The notes under the pieces are model-generated. The model was not told where the DNA came from, did not search any database, and saw nothing but the letters and a program-made list of their open reading frames with translations. A stretch of DNA of 64,000 nt from Xanthobacter sp. YC-JY1 (GTDB lineage: Bacteria > Pseudomonadota > Alphaproteobacteria > Rhizobiales > Xanthobacteraceae), in contig NZ_CP032674.1 in assembly GCF_021730305.1 (NCBI RefSeq), forward strand, positions 496,001 through 560,000, given 5' to 3'. Shown here piece by piece: positions 54,201-62,973 of this stretch (position 1 is its first letter; every line of letters starts with the position of its first letter). Made by a program: the position numbers and the translations under genes.

Positions 54201-54405
54201 GGGCGTCCTCCGTGTCGCGTCCCGATGCCGCCCACCCCGATGCGGAGCGGGGACTCGGGGGCGAGGTCGAGATGTATTTTGATACCGTTGGACAGGAGGT
54301 TCGGCCCGATGGGGTCGATTCTGGACTGGGCACGACCTGAACCGGTGCCGAATCCCGCCGATACCCCCGGTGCTACCCCCACCTGAACCTGCCGATATCG
54401 GGCCT

Positions 54406-55770
54406 CTATTGCGGCCGCCGCTCCCGCTCGTCCCAGCCGCCGATGACGTCCTGTTCCGGCTCCGGCGGGCGGGGCATTCCGGCGAGGCGCAGGGTGCGGT
54501 CGAGCAGCACTTCGTAGATCGGCTTGCCGCCAAGTCCTTCTGCCACAAGGTTTGCGGTGACGCAGGTGAGGATGGTCGGCAGCAGGAGATCGTAGGCCCC
54601 GGTCAGCTCCGCCACCAGCACCATGCCCACCAGCGGCGCCCGCACCGTGGCCGAGAACAGCCCGCCCATGGCCGCGATCCCGCAGGCCGCAAGCATCTGG
54701 GGTGGAAGGGAAAAAAGGCTCCCAAGCAAGGTCGCGAACAACACGCCCACAGCCGTCGCCAGCGCCAGGATGGGCGCGAAGATACCGCCGGGAATGCCCG
54801 TGGAATAGCTCGCCATGGTCATGGCGAAGCGGATCAGGACGATCCCCGCCAAAGTGAGCGCCGGCAACCCCATGCCCGGCAGCGACACCGCCAGCATCTC
54901 CCCCCCGAACGTCGCCTCCGGCCGCAGCACCAGAAGCGGCCCCACCGCCGCGCCGACTACCACCGGCAGGACATAGGGCGAGACCTTCAAAGCCAGTCCC
55001 CGTGCGGCATCCAGCGAGAAGACCAGCGCCGCGTTGAAGGCGATCCCGACCACCCCCAGCACCCCGCCGAGCCCGATGAATGCTGGCAAGAAGTGCAGCG
55101 GCGCGGCGGCCACATCCATCTGCATGTCCGGCTCGGTGCCGCCGATGACCTGGGCCACAATGGCGCTCGCCGCCGAGCAGATGATGACCGCGCTATAGGT
55201 CCGCAGCCCATAGGGAAACTGCCGCCGCGTCTCCTCGATGACGAACAGGATGGCCGCCAGCGGAGCGTTGAACGCCGCCGCCAGACCCGCCGCGGCGCCA
55301 GCCGCGAGTAGGCCCCGGCTGTCGCGGGTGCTCAGGCCGGCGGCATCGGAAATGGCCTTGGCGATGGAGGCGCCCATGTGGATTGTCGGGCCTTCCCGGC
55401 CCGCCACCAGCCCCGATCCGAGGGCCAGCACGCCGCCGCCGAACTTCACCGGCAGCACCCGCTTCCACCGCACCTCGCGCAGGCCCTCCAGCGCGCCCTC
55501 GATCTCCTGCACGCCGGAGCCCGCCGCCTCGGGCGCGAAGCGCCGCACCAGAAAGACCGCAAGCGCCACCATCAGCGCGGCGCCGACCGACAGCGCGGCG
55601 TAAAGCTCAGGCCCCTGGAAATGCTCGCGCAACAGCAGCGGCCACTCGCCGGCCTTGACCGTCGCCCAGTGGAAGCCGGCGCCGACGCCGCCTCCGATGA
55701 AGCCCACCAGCGCGGCGAGGGCGTAATAGACGATGTCACGGGGCTTCTGGGCGGGCTCGGCGGATGTCAC
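54406..55770 (-). CDS. ClC-type chloride/proton antiporter
   Basis: A 454-residue membrane protein of the ClC family, with a GTG start at 55770 (earlier start codons in this frame belong to the upstream ABC gene region). Conserved elements: GSGVQEIEGALEG (selectivity filter, usually GSGIPE), GLVAGREGPTIHMGASI with the gating glutamate, IPGGIFAPILALA (GxFxP) and LVGMVLVAELTGAYDLLLP. The gating glutamate favours H+/Cl- exchange rather than a channel. There are no C-terminal CBS domains. The Ile-Pro to Val-Gln change in the filter is unusual. The gene is followed by a peptide deformylase-like gene on the same strand. Confidence 0.9.
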   Translation of the reverse strand: MTSAEPAQKPRDIVYYALAALVGFIGGGVGAGFHWATVKAGEWPLLLREHFQGPELYAALSVGAALMVALAVFLVRRFAPEAAGSGVQEIEGALEGLREVRWKRVLPVKFGGGVLALGSGLVAGREGPTIHMGASIAKAISDAAGLSTRDSRGLLAAGAAAGLAAAFNAPLAAILFVIEETRRQFPYGLRTYSAVIICSAASAIVAQVIGGTEPDMQMDVAAAPLHFLPAFIGLGGVLGVVGIAFNAALVFSLDAARGLALKVSPYVLPVVVGAAVGPLLVLRPEATFGGEMLAVSLPGMGLPALTLAGIVLIRFAMTMASYSTGIPGGIFAPILALATAVGVLFATLLGSLFSLPPQMLAACGIAAMGGLFSATVRAPLVGMVLVAELTGAYDLLLPTILTCVTANLVAEGLGGKPIYEVLLDRTLRLAGMPRPPEPEQDVIGGWDERERRPQ

Positions 55771-55888
55771 GCGGGACCTCGGGGCGGGGCAGCTGGGCAG
55801 CCTGATGCACTGCAACACCAGACTTAGCTGACGCGCGCGGTGAGGGGCAAGGACCGACCGACTCGACCCGTCCCGCGCCCGCCTGCCC

Positions 55889-57667
55889 TCACACCGCCTT
55901 GAGCGCCGGCGGCGCGGCCGGTCCCAGCATCCGCGGCATCTCCTCGCCATGGAGATGCAGCACCCGGTCATGCAGGTCGACGAGGGTGTTGCGGTGGCCG
56001 ATGGAGATGAAGGTGCTCTCCGGCAGACGCTCCCGCAGCAGGCGGTAGAGCGCCGCTTCGGTCGCCTCGTCGACGGCGGAGGTCGCCTCGTCCAGCAGCA
56101 GCACCTCGGGCGCTTCCAGCAGCGCGCGGGCGATGGAGATGCGCTGCTGCTCACCCAGCGAGAGCTCGTGCGGCCACAGGGCTTCCGCATCCAACCGCCC
56201 GGCGAGGTCGGAGAGCCCGACGGCGGTCAAGGCTTCGGCGATCTGGTCCCGCGGCACATCGGCGACGGGGCGGGGATAGGCGAGGGCCACATCCAGCCGC
56301 CCAGCCGGGACATAGGGCTTCTGCGGCAGCACCATGAGGCGATGCTCCGCGTGCCGATGCACGGAGCCCGTCGAATAGGGCCAGATACCCGCAATGGCCC
56401 GCAGCAGCGTGGTCTTGCCGGCGCCGGACGGGCCGGTGATGAGCACGCATTCCCCGTGCGCGATATGGAGTTCGTCGGTGGCGATGAGCGGCGCGCCGCC
56501 CGGCAGGCGCACATCAAGCCCGCGCAGCGCCAGAGCCTTGGTGGCGGGAAGGGAGGCGAGGCTCTCGGTGGGACGGCTCGCCTGCGCCGCCGCGATGGCC
56601 TTCTCGAAGCCGGTGAGCCGCTGCACGATCGAAGTCCATTCCGCCAGCGTCACATAGCTGGAGATGAAGAAGGAGAACGAGCCCTGCACCGAGGAGAAGG
56701 CGCTGGCCGTCTGCATCAGCTGGCCGAGCTGGATCTGGCCGGAAAAATAGGCCGGCGCCACCACTACGTAGGGGAAGATAGTCGAGATCTGGTTGTAGCC
56801 GGCGGTGAACCAGGTGAGGCGCTTCTGCGCCTTCATCAGCTCGACGAAATTGCCGAAGATGTGGGAGAACCGCCCCTCGAGCTTGCGCTCTTCGGCCTGC
56901 GCGCCGTCCAGGAGGGCGATCTGCTCGCCATTCTCGCGCACCCGCACGAGATCGACGCGGAAGTTCGCCTCATAGCGCTGCTGCTCGAAATTGAGCTTCA
57001 CCAGCGGGCGGCCGATGAAATGGGCGAGGAGCGTTCCGCCCGCGGCATAGATCAGCGCCGCCCAGAACAGGTAGCCCGGCACGTTCAGCTCCTGCCCGAA
57101 CAGGTTCAGCGGCAGCGAGCCGGACAGATTCCACAAGATGACGGAGAAGGAGACGAGGGACACCACGGTGCCGAGCAGGCCGACGCCCACGGAGATAGTC
57201 CGGCTGATGAAGGATTGCACGTCCTCGGCGATGCGCTGGTCGGGATTGTCAGCCTCATCGCCGCCGAGCCGCAGGCGGTAGTGCACGTCGTCGCCCAGCC
57301 ACGCGCCGAGATAGCGCCGGGTGAGCCAGCGCCGCCAGCGGACCTCCAGCCATTGCTTCAGGTAGATCTGGTAGACCGCCACGACGATGGCGCCTGCGGC
57401 GATGGCGCAGAAGATCAGGATCTGCGTCTTGAACGCGGCGAAGTCCTTCTCCTGTATGGCGTTGTAGAACGCGACGTTCCACTCGTTCAGCATCACCGTG
57501 GCGAATACCCAGGCGAGCTCCAGAGCGATCACCGCGGCGAGGAGGCCGATGGCGATCCAGCGTTCCTCGCTCTTGAAATACGGCACGGCGAGGCGGCGGA
57601 TGTCGCCGAGTAGGGATAGAAGGGCGCGCAAGGCCGGGCTCTCCGGAAGGGGCTTCGCGGCGAGCAT
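55889..57667 (-). CDS. SbmA/YddA-type ABC transporter with fused membrane and ATPase domains
   Basis: A 592-residue half-transporter. The N-terminal ~350 residues contain the ABC_membrane_2 (SbmA/BacA/YddA-like) fold with six TM segments, including LNEWNVAFYNAIQEKDFAAF, WLTRRYLGAWLGDDVHYRL and the conserved DNPDQRIAEDVQSF. The ATPase follows: Walker A GPSGAGKTTLL, signature LSLGEQQRISIARAL, Walker B VLLLDEATSAVD and H-loop ISIGHRNTLVDL. Relatives move peptides or large cofactors. ATG 57667 follows GGGGGTTCA (ATG 57682 is an alternative). An unusually long inverted repeat lies 73-113 bases upstream. Confidence 0.87.
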   Translation of the reverse strand: MLAAKPLPESPALRALLSLLGDIRRLAVPYFKSEERWIAIGLLAAVIALELAWVFATVMLNEWNVAFYNAIQEKDFAAFKTQILIFCAIAAGAIVVAVYQIYLKQWLEVRWRRWLTRRYLGAWLGDDVHYRLRLGGDEADNPDQRIAEDVQSFISRTISVGVGLLGTVVSLVSFSVILWNLSGSLPLNLFGQELNVPGYLFWAALIYAAGGTLLAHFIGRPLVKLNFEQQRYEANFRVDLVRVRENGEQIALLDGAQAEERKLEGRFSHIFGNFVELMKAQKRLTWFTAGYNQISTIFPYVVVAPAYFSGQIQLGQLMQTASAFSSVQGSFSFFISSYVTLAEWTSIVQRLTGFEKAIAAAQASRPTESLASLPATKALALRGLDVRLPGGAPLIATDELHIAHGECVLITGPSGAGKTTLLRAIAGIWPYSTGSVHRHAEHRLMVLPQKPYVPAGRLDVALAYPRPVADVPRDQIAEALTAVGLSDLAGRLDAEALWPHELSLGEQQRISIARALLEAPEVLLLDEATSAVDEATEAALYRLLRERLPESTFISIGHRNTLVDLHDRVLHLHGEEMPRMLGPAAPPALKAV

Positions 57668-57739
57668 TGAACCCCCGCGCATGGCTGAACCATGGCCGCA
57701 GGATGAAGGATTGGAAAGGTGCCGGTGGGGCAGGGGATG

Positions 57740-57780
57740 CGGGGTTACAGACAGGATTGCAAATCGTGTCTGTAACCCCG
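57740..57780. promoter_or_regulatory. 41-base near-perfect inverted repeat upstream of ABC exporter gene
   Basis: The 14-base arms (57740-57753 and 57767-57780) pair perfectly, containing GGGGTTACAGACA and its complement. Inside them, after one mismatch, GATT and AATC pair around a 3-base loop. There is no T-run on either side, so it looks more like an operator or RNA structure than an intrinsic terminator. Confidence 0.78.
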
Positions 57781-57867
57781 GGTCATCGGGCAATCACGTA
57801 AGGGGAGCCTGACCAGTCCTCCCGAAATGGGCCGCACTGGACTTGGCGCGTAGTCCAAGTGACGCGC

Positions 57868-58089
57868 TCAGGCCTTCTTCACGAACTCCGTGCGCAGCAC
57901 GAGGCCCTTCACCTTCTCGACCTTGCAGTCGATCTCTTCGGGGTCGCCGGTGAGGCGGATGCCCTTGACCAGCGTCCCGCGCTTCAGGGTCACCGAGGTG
58001 CCCTTCACCTTCAGGTCCTTGATGAGGGTGACATTGTCGCCGTCCTTCAGGACGGCGCCATTGGCGTCGCGGACTTCGATATCGGACAT
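57868..58089 (-). CDS. PhnA C-terminal (YjdM-like) domain protein, zinc-ribbon part absent
   Basis: A 73-residue protein with the motifs VRDANGAVLKDGDNVTLIKD, LKVKGTSVTLKRGTLVKGIR and DCKVEKVKGLVLRTEFVKKA, matching the C-terminal domain of PhnA/YjdM proteins. Full-length PhnA has an N-terminal zinc ribbon, which is missing here. The role of YjdM is unclear; the name came from phosphonate studies, and the enzyme activity is unproven. The gene starts 6 bases after the stop of an AMP-dependent acyl-CoA ligase gene, so it is co-transcribed with it. Confidence 0.83.
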   Translation of the reverse strand: MSDIEVRDANGAVLKDGDNVTLIKDLKVKGTSVTLKRGTLVKGIRLTGDPEEIDCKVEKVKGLVLRTEFVKKA

Positions 58090-58095
58090 CTTTCC

Positions 58096-59721
58096 TCAAA
58101 CCTCCTTGGCCAGCTCGCGCAGGCGGAACTTCTGGATCTTGCCGGTGGAGGTCTTGGGGATTTCCTCGAAAACCACGTGGCGGGGGCACTTGTACGCCGC
58201 CAGATGGGCGCGGCAATGGGCGATGATGTCCTCGGCCGTCGCGCTCATGCCGTCGCGCAGCTCGACGAAGGCGACGGGTGTCTCGCCCCACTTCTCGTCG
58301 GGCTTGGCCACCACGGCGGCGGCGGCGATCGCCGGATGCTTGTAGAGGGCATCCTCCACCTCGATGGACGAGATGTTCTCGCCGCCGGAGATGATGATGT
58401 CCTTGGAGCGGTCCTTGAGCTGGATATAGCCGTCGGGATGCTTCACCCCGAGGTCGCCCGAGTGGAACCAGCCGCCCGCGAACGACTTCTCGGTGGCCGA
58501 GGGGTTTTTCAGATAGCCCTTCATCACCACGTTGCCGCGGAACATGACCTCGCCCAGCGTTTCGCCATCGGCGGGGACTGGAACCATGGTCTCAGGGTCC
58601 ATCACGTCGAGGGCTTCCAGCGCGCTGTAGCGCACGCCCTGCCGGGACTTGAGGAAGGCCCGCTGCTTGGCGTCGAGCGCATCCCACTCCGCGTGCCAGT
58701 CGTTGACGACCGCCGGGCCGTAAACCTCGGTGAGGCCGTACACATGTACCACGTTGAAGCCGGCGTCCTGCATGGCGGCGAGCACGGCCTCCGGCGGCGG
58801 GGCGGCGGCGGTGATGAATTCCACCCGGCTGGGCAAGGGGCGCTTGTCCGCTTCCGCCGCGTTGAGCAGCGTGGACATCACGATGGGCGCGCCGCACATG
58901 TGCGTCACCTTGTGGTCGGCGATGGCGTCGAACATGGCCTTCGCCCGGACCTGACGCAGGCACACATGGGTGCCGGCCACCAGCGTGATGGACCAGGGGA
59001 AGCACCAGCCGTTGCAGTGGAACATGGGCAGCGTCCACAGATAGACCGGATGCTTGCCCAGCCCGCACGTCACCACGTTGCCGACCGCCAGCAGATGCGC
59101 GCCGCGGTGGTGATAGACGACGCCCTTCGGATCGCCCGTGGTGCCGGAGGTATAGTTGAGGGCGATGGCGTCCCATTCATCCGCCGGCGTCTTCCATGCG
59201 AAGTCTTCGTCGCCGGTGGCGAGAAAATCCTCGTATTCCATCACCCCGATACGCTCGCCGGCGCCGGTGAACTCGGGGTCGTCATAGTCGATGACCAGCG
59301 GCTTGCGGACGGCGAGGGCGAGGGCCGCCTTGATGACGGGGGAGAATTCCCGGTCGGTGATGAGCACCTTCGCCTCGCCGTGGTCGAGGGTGAAGGCGAG
59401 GATGGCGGCATCGAGCCGGGTGTTCAGCGAATTGAGCACCGCGCCCACCATGGGCACGCCGTAGTGGGCTTCCAGCATGGCCGGTGCATTGGGCAGCATC
59501 ACCGCAACGGTGTCGCCCACCCCCACGCCCACCTTGGCCAGCGCCGAGGCAAGCCGCCGGCTGCGGGCATAGAATTCGCGGTAGTTGCGCTTCAACTTCC
59601 CGTGCAGGATGGCGGTGTGGTCCGGGAACACGCTCGCCGCCCGCTCCAGAAAGCCGAGAGGTGTCAGCGGCTGGAAATTGGCTGCGTTCCGTTCGAGATC
59701 CTGGTCGTAGATGCCGGCCAT
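58096..59721 (-). CDS. AMP-dependent acyl-CoA synthetase
   Basis: A 541-residue adenylate-forming ligase that activates a carboxylic acid with ATP and CoA. The P-loop-like motif LNYTSGTTGDPKGVVYHH (~residues 180-197), GLTEVYGPAVVND, HSGDLGVKHPDGYIQLKDRSKDIIISGGENIS and the C-terminal acyl-lysine region SSIEVEDALY and TSTGKIQKFRLRE are all present. The type resembles medium-chain or methylthiopropionate ligases (DmdB-like), but chain length cannot be read. It is followed by the PhnA-domain gene in one operon and is divergent from prpE. Confidence 0.92.
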   Translation of the reverse strand: MAGIYDQDLERNAANFQPLTPLGFLERAASVFPDHTAILHGKLKRNYREFYARSRRLASALAKVGVGVGDTVAVMLPNAPAMLEAHYGVPMVGAVLNSLNTRLDAAILAFTLDHGEAKVLITDREFSPVIKAALALAVRKPLVIDYDDPEFTGAGERIGVMEYEDFLATGDEDFAWKTPADEWDAIALNYTSGTTGDPKGVVYHHRGAHLLAVGNVVTCGLGKHPVYLWTLPMFHCNGWCFPWSITLVAGTHVCLRQVRAKAMFDAIADHKVTHMCGAPIVMSTLLNAAEADKRPLPSRVEFITAAAPPPEAVLAAMQDAGFNVVHVYGLTEVYGPAVVNDWHAEWDALDAKQRAFLKSRQGVRYSALEALDVMDPETMVPVPADGETLGEVMFRGNVVMKGYLKNPSATEKSFAGGWFHSGDLGVKHPDGYIQLKDRSKDIIISGGENISSIEVEDALYKHPAIAAAAVVAKPDEKWGETPVAFVELRDGMSATAEDIIAHCRAHLAAYKCPRHVVFEEIPKTSTGKIQKFRLRELAKEV

Positions 59722-59959
59722 CGTGTCCCCCCTCTCGCCCGAAAGCTTGTGTTCGCGCCGGGATTCCGGTCGAATTGGAGCGCGAACCTAGCCGAGGGCG
59801 GCAGGGCGGTGCAATCGGCCGAGCCCGATACCAAAGTACCAGTTCGCAGCATGAGGTTGCGGACCCGGGCGACAAACGTCTTACGCATTTGTGCGAGCTT
59901 GCGCCGTAAAAACGCTCCCGGCACTACCGGGCCAAAGAAGACCCTTGAGGGAGACGTCC

Positions 59960-61876
59960 ATGTCCATTGATGGCGCGAGCCGCTACGCGCAGGCCTATGC
60001 CGGCTGGAAGACCGATCCGTCCGCCTTCTGGGCCGAGGCCGCCCGGGGCATCGACTGGGCCCGGCCGCCGCAGGCCATCTTCGACGCCGACGCCGGCGTC
60101 TACGGCCGCTGGTTTCCCGATGCGGTGGGCAATGTCTGCCACAACGCGCTGGACCGCCACGTTGCGGCCGGCCGTGGCGATGAGGCAGCGCTGATCTATG
60201 ACAGCCCCGTCACCGGCACCAAGCGCACGCTGACCTATGGCGAGATGCTGACGGAAACGGCGACCCTTGCGGCCGTGCTGCAGGACATGGGCGTCGGCAA
60301 GGGCGACCGGGTGCTCGTCTACATGCCGATGGTGCCGGAAGCGATCTGCGCCATGCTGGCCTGCGCCCGCATCGGGGCGATCCATTCGGTGGTGTTCGGC
60401 GGGTTCGCGGCCAAGGAGCTCGCCACCCGCATCGAGGATGCCGAGCCGAAGGTGATCCTCGCGGCGTCCTGCGGCATCGAGCCGAACCGTGTCGTGCCCT
60501 ACAAGCCGCTCCTGGACCTCGCCATCTCCATGTCGGCGGTGAAGCCGGAGCGCTGCCTCGTGCTGCAGCGGACCCAGGGTCCCGGCGCGCTCGTGGAGGG
60601 CCGCGATCTCGACTGGCAGGCCGCGGTGGATGCCGCCGCTGCAGCGGGCAAGGCCGCCCCCTGCGCCGACATGCTTGCGACCGACCCGCTCTACATCCTC
60701 TATACCTCCGGCACGACCGGTAAGCCCAAGGGGGTCGTGCGCGACACCGGCGGCTACATGGTGGCGCTCGATTGGAGCATGAAGAACCTATACGGCATCA
60801 AGCCCGGCGAGGTGTTCTGGACCGCCTCCGATATCGGCTGGGTGGTTGGCCATTCCTACATCGTCTATGCCCCGCTGATCCTGGGCGCGACCACGCTGGT
60901 CTACGAGGGCAAGCCGGTGGGGACGCCCGATGCGGGCGCCTTCTGGCGGGTGATCGAGGAGCATGGCGTCGTCGCGCTGTTCACGGCGCCGACCGCGCTG
61001 CGCGCCATCAAGAAGGAGGATCCCGACTGCCTCCTGAAGCAGGGGCGCGACCTCTCGCGCTTCCGCACCCTGTTCCTGGCCGGCGAGCGGGCCGATCCCG
61101 ATACCGTGGTTTGGGCGCAGGAGCAGCTGAAGGTGCCGGTGGTGGACCACTGGTGGCAGACGGAGACCGGCTGGGCCATCGCCGCCAACCCCGTGGGCCT
61201 CGGCCTGCTGCCCATCAAGCTCGGCTCGCCCACCGTGCCCATGCCCGGCTACGACATCCAGATCGTTGACGAAGCGTCGAAGCCCGTTCCGGCCGGCACC
61301 ATGGGCTCCATCGTGGTGAAACTGCCGCTGCCGCCCGGCTGCCTGCCCACCCTGTGGCAGCAGGACGACCGCTTCGCCGAAAGCTACCTCGCCGAGTTCC
61401 CCGGCTACTACAAGACCGCCGACGCCGGCTTCCTGGACGATGACGGCTATGTCTTCGTCATGGGCCGCACCGACGACATCATCAACGTTGCCGGCCATCG
61501 CCTGTCCACCGGCGGCATGGAGGAGGTGCTCGCCTCCCATCCGGACGTGGCTGAGTGCGCCGTCATCGGCGTGAAGGACGAGCTGAAGGGTGAGGTGCCG
61601 TGCGGCTTCGTCGTGCTCAAGGCCGGAGAGCGGCGGGCACCGGATGTCATCGAGAAGGAACTGGTGGGGCTGGTGCGCGACCGCATCGGGCCGGTGGCGG
61701 CCTTCAAGCTCGCGGTCACCGTGAACCGCCTGCCCAAGACCCGCTCCGGCAAGATCCTGCGCGGCACCATGAAGAAGATCGCCGACCATGATCCCTGGAC
61801 CGTGCCCGCCACCATCGACGATGCCGGTGTGCTGGAGGAGATCGAGGGGGTGCTCAAGGAGCGCGGCATCGCCTGA
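59960..61876 (+). CDS. prpE: Propionyl-CoA synthetase (acetyl-CoA synthetase family)
   Basis: A 638-residue member of the ACS family that converts propionate (or similar short acids) to CoA thioesters. It has the phosphate-binding loop ILYTSGTTGKPKGVVRDTGG (~residues 250-270), VDHWWQTETGWAIA, TADAGFLDDDGYVFVMGRTDD and VAGHRLSTGGMEE, and the acetylation-regulated lysine RSGKILRGTMKKIA near the C terminus. The MSIDGASRYAQAY start (ATG 59960, GAGGGAGACGTCC upstream) matches PrpE. A textbook terminator follows the stop. It is divergent from an acyl-CoA ligase gene. Confidence 0.88.
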   Translation: MSIDGASRYAQAYAGWKTDPSAFWAEAARGIDWARPPQAIFDADAGVYGRWFPDAVGNVCHNALDRHVAAGRGDEAALIYDSPVTGTKRTLTYGEMLTETATLAAVLQDMGVGKGDRVLVYMPMVPEAICAMLACARIGAIHSVVFGGFAAKELATRIEDAEPKVILAASCGIEPNRVVPYKPLLDLAISMSAVKPERCLVLQRTQGPGALVEGRDLDWQAAVDAAAAAGKAAPCADMLATDPLYILYTSGTTGKPKGVVRDTGGYMVALDWSMKNLYGIKPGEVFWTASDIGWVVGHSYIVYAPLILGATTLVYEGKPVGTPDAGAFWRVIEEHGVVALFTAPTALRAIKKEDPDCLLKQGRDLSRFRTLFLAGERADPDTVVWAQEQLKVPVVDHWWQTETGWAIAANPVGLGLLPIKLGSPTVPMPGYDIQIVDEASKPVPAGTMGSIVVKLPLPPGCLPTLWQQDDRFAESYLAEFPGYYKTADAGFLDDDGYVFVMGRTDDIINVAGHRLSTGGMEEVLASHPDVAECAVIGVKDELKGEVPCGFVVLKAGERRAPDVIEKELVGLVRDRIGPVAAFKLAVTVNRLPKTRSGKILRGTMKKIADHDPWTVPATIDDAGVLEEIEGVLKERGIA

Positions 61877-61903
61877 AGGGGTGCCGCTTTTTGACCCTAT
61901 CGA

Positions 61904-61928
61904 GGCCGGGCAAATGCCCGGCCTTTTT
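61904..61928 (+). terminator. Rho-independent terminator of prpE
   Basis: GGCCGGGC (61904-61911), loop AAAT, GCCCGGCC (61916-61923), then TTTTT (61924-61928). It is a perfect stem with a T-tract, 28 bases after prpE. Confidence 0.93.
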
Positions 61929-61962
61929 GCGTTCGGCTACCGGGATTTTCGGGCATCCAAAG

Positions 61963-62283
61963 TCAACGCCGCCCGCCATCGCGATAGGGGACGTAGCAGC
62001 TGTAGCCGATGAAGCACTGGGGATTGTCGCGCGTCGGCACCCATTCCGGACGGGTGTCCTGGTCATAGACGCAGAAGGTCCGGTCGCGCACGTAGCGATC
62101 ATAGAGGGTGGGGGAGGTGGCGAGCACCACGGCGCCCTTCGATTGAATGAGGGCCGCGGCCTGGGTGCAGGTGAAGGAGCGGCTCTGCGTCTGCGCCGCC
62201 GCCGGCTCCGCGAGGGCGGCAAGGCCGGCCACAATCACAAGGCCGATAGCCGGGCGGACCCGGCGGGTGGTGCAAGTCTTCAC
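61963..62283 (-). CDS. Small secreted Cys-containing protein, paralogue of the next gene
   Basis: A 106-residue exported protein of no family I recognise. The signal peptide is residues ~1-32 (hydrophobic AIGLVIVAGLAALAEPAAAQ). The mature region contains FTCTQAAALIQSKGAVVLAT, YDRYVRDRTFC, EWVPTRDNPQCFIGYSC and YVPYRDGGRR, with four cysteines, so disulfide-bonded periplasmic or secreted. GTG start at 62283 preceded by AAGGAGGATGCC (perfect ribosome site). It is the second gene of a two-gene operon, 41 bases after the paralogue. Confidence 0.72.
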   Translation of the reverse strand: MKTCTTRRVRPAIGLVIVAGLAALAEPAAAQTQSRSFTCTQAAALIQSKGAVVLATSPTLYDRYVRDRTFCVYDQDTRPEWVPTRDNPQCFIGYSCYVPYRDGGRR

Positions 62284-62324
62284 GGCATCCTCCTTCACGA
62301 CAGACGGCTCCGGCCGGTCGTTCC

Positions 62325-62642
62325 TCACCGGAAGGAATTCTCCCGGGTCGGCACGTAGCAGGTATAGCCCACGAAGCATTGCGGATTGTCCTTCGTCTTG
62401 ATCCATTCCGGCTTCAGCTGCTCGAAGCCGGAGCAGTAACGCAGGGAATTTACGTAACGGTCGAAGATGTTGGGCCCCGTGCCTATGACCATGGCGCCAT
62501 TGGAGGCGACCATTCCGGCAGCCGCAGCGCATGTCATGGTGAGGCTGTCGGGCCGCGCCAATGCGGCGCCGGAGGTCATTATGGCGAGCGCCGCCCCGGC
62601 CGCGACCGACCGCGCGAAAGGGGGGAATCGGTAAAGTTGCAT
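62325..62642 (-). CDS. Small secreted Cys-containing protein, paralogue of 61963-62283
   Basis: A 105-residue protein with a signal peptide (FARSVAAGAALAIMTSGAALA, near residues 10-30). The mature part contains MTCAAAAGMVASNGAMVIGT, DRYVNSLRYCSG, EWIKTKDNPQCFVGYTCYVP and RENSFR. Against its neighbour it keeps C-x-A-A-A, the DRYV block, P-E-W-x-x-T/K-x-D-N-P-Q-C-F and C-Y-V-P, and all four cysteines align. ATG 62642 has AAGGAGGACGCC upstream, nearly the same as its neighbour. Function unknown; no known fold is recognised. Confidence 0.72.
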   Translation of the reverse strand: MQLYRFPPFARSVAAGAALAIMTSGAALARPDSLTMTCAAAAGMVASNGAMVIGTGPNIFDRYVNSLRYCSGFEQLKPEWIKTKDNPQCFVGYTCYVPTRENSFR

Positions 62643-62973
62643 GGCGTCCTCCTTGGGGACCAAGGAACCCAGTCTACGCTCGGGCCCATGAGAATGGCGT
62701 GAAGGCCCTTGTTTTTACGAACAATTTACCTTTTGGGTCCGGTGAGAAGGCCGATAGGCGGCGAAGGGTCGGTCATCACCCCTATGTAGCGGTAGCATAC
62801 TAGGAATTTGGCTCCGGGTTGTGCTGATTTGGGGTGACTGTGGCAAGAATGTTACGGCATTCCGGCGAGACCCCTGCTAAATAAACCTCACTGGACGAAA
62901 CGACTCGTGGCTCTCCGCAGCTGCCGACGATTTCGCCCAAAGCACGAGTTACCCAAGCAAGGGGGTTTTGGTC
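62643..62973. other. Divergent spacer between small-protein operon and porin gene
   Basis: A spacer of 331 bases without a credible gene. It is AT-richer than its surroundings and should hold the promoters of both the small-protein operon (leftward) and the porin (rightward). I could not assign hexamers with confidence. Confidence 0.5.

Noticed and set aside
57859-59970. Antisense 703-codon frame over the acyl-CoA ligase and PhnA genes
   Set aside because: The minus strand encodes recognisable ligase motifs; the plus frame is a compositional shadow.
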